Shown: positions 11,367-11,895 of the stretch, one piece after another
Numbering within the stretch: position 1 is the stretch's first letter
Layout of the letters: each line of letters begins with the position of its first letter
Assembly (NCBI GenBank): GCA_003232855.1
Contig: QIKC01000023.1
Coordinates: 1 to 11,895, forward strand
Source of the DNA: Verrucomicrobiales bacterium
Lineage (GTDB): Bacteria > Verrucomicrobiota > Verrucomicrobiia > Verrucomicrobiales > DEV007
Reading direction: 5' to 3'
Length of the DNA: 11,895 bases
Position numbers and translations under genes: made by a program
The notes under the pieces: generated by a model
What the model was told of the DNA's origin: nothing
Databases searched by the model: none
Seen by the model: only the letters and a program-made list of their open reading frames with translations

Positions 11367-11895
11367 ATGATTACCGAACTCTACTCAGAAACCGCCACCG
11401 TCAAGGGCGACCGCGTCGCCGCTGCCACCGCAGAAACTCCGGCATCCGCTGTAGCGCCGTGGAACTTTAGCCATCTCGAGGTGCCCGCCTATCTCATGTG
11501 CCCGCCGCTCTCCTATACGACGGACGAGCCCAACAACGTGTGGATGGTCGATCTCAACGACGACGAACGCCGTGTTAATCAGAACAAGGCTTTTCGGCAG
11601 TTTCAGGCGCTCTACGCATTCATCTCGTCCAAGGCCTTCGTGCAGCTGCTGCCGGTACCTCGAGGGTGTGGGCTACAGGATCTCGTGTTCACCGCGAACC
11701 TCGGCATTGTCCTCGGGCACCAGGAGGCCAAAGACACCGTGATCATATCCAACTACCGCTCCGAGCCGCGCTGGGGCGAGACCGAGGTGGGCGTAAAGTT
11801 TTTTCAATCCATGGGCTACAAGACCTATGTCCCCGAGGCCAAATTCGAGGGGGAGGCCGAGCTCAAGCACTTACACGACAACGTCTACATCGGCG
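11367..11895 (+). CDS. Amidinotransferase/dimethylargininase-like pentein (guanidino-modifying superfamily), 3' end outside window
   Basis: The frame is open from ATG 11367 to the right edge, giving 176 residues. After a variable N-terminus come Y-L-M-C-P-P-L-S-Y-T, Q-L-L-P-V-P-R-G-C-G, L-Q-D-L-V-F-T-A-N-L-G, R-W-G-E-T-E and F-E-G-E-A-E-L. These match, in order, the 'LMCPP', 'DxVFTANxG' and 'FEGxGD' blocks of penteins such as dimethylarginine dimethylaminohydrolase, arginine deiminase-like and arginine dihydrolase domains. Such enzymes attack the guanidinium carbon of arginine derivatives through a Cys near the C-terminus, which is not in view. The usual acidic G-D after F-E-G is A-E here. 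It follows the decarboxylase by 38 bases on the same strand, probably in one operon. Superfamily firm; exact reaction not determinable. Confidence 0.82.
   Translation, partial: MITELYSETATVKGDRVAAATAETPASAVAPWNFSHLEVPAYLMCPPLSYTTDEPNNVWMVDLNDDERRVNQNKAFRQFQALYAFISSKAFVQLLPVPRGCGLQDLVFTANLGIVLGHQEAKDTVIISNYRSEPRWGETEVGVKFFQSMGYKTYVPEAKFEGEAELKHLHDNVYIG

Overview
The window looks like part of a high-GC verrucomicrobial chromosome; a planctomycete or other PVC relative is less likely. Three things point there. The truncated protein at the left edge ends in a calcium-binding D-x-D-G...EY..GTDP repeat. An ECF sigma factor is paired with a membrane protein that joins a FecR domain to a C-terminal LamG-like lectin domain. 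Most starts lack a clear Shine-Dalgarno sequence. This is inference from family habits; no marker gene is present.

Layout. At 1-302 (+) lies the C-terminus of a probably secreted protein. Positions 303-690 are a convergent intergenic region with a strong hairpin and a three-unit 9-bp tandem repeat. Everything from 691 to 10391 is on the minus strand and reads right to left in three blocks. (a) 10391 to 5195 is a cytochrome-oxidase copper/maturation block: ccoG (membrane 4Fe-4S protein), a 54-residue one-helix membrane protein, a TauE/SafE-family protein with an H-C-x-G-M-C-G-P motif, a universal stress protein, and ccoI (P1B copper ATPase). No ccoN, ccoO or ccoP is in the window. (b) 4999 to 2742 is an ECF sigma factor followed by the FecR-LamG protein, a likely envelope signalling pair. 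(c) 2653 to 691 is a class I SAM methyltransferase followed by tgt (queuine tRNA-ribosyltransferase).

The right end (10606-11895, +) is divergent from ccoG across an AT-rich gap. It holds a pyruvoyl-dependent decarboxylase of the phosphatidylserine decarboxylase family, followed 38 bases later by the start of a pentein (amidinotransferase/dimethylargininase-like) gene that runs off the window.

Two adjacent anomalies deserve attention. The methyltransferase needs a one-base frame change near 1990 to join its SAM-binding domain to its tryptophan-rich C-terminus. The conserved N-terminus of tgt continues upstream of the first standard start codon to an ATC, exactly where homologues have Met, with an in-frame stop just beyond. 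Either these are real (a decayed methyltransferase and a rare start codon) or both are base errors. Other points of interest are the small protein in the fixH position, the stress protein inside the cco block, the decarboxylase-pentein pair, and a CTAACAA leader motif found three times before the pentein gene and once before the methyltransferase. I see no CRISPR array, tRNA, rRNA, insertion sequence or phage gene.
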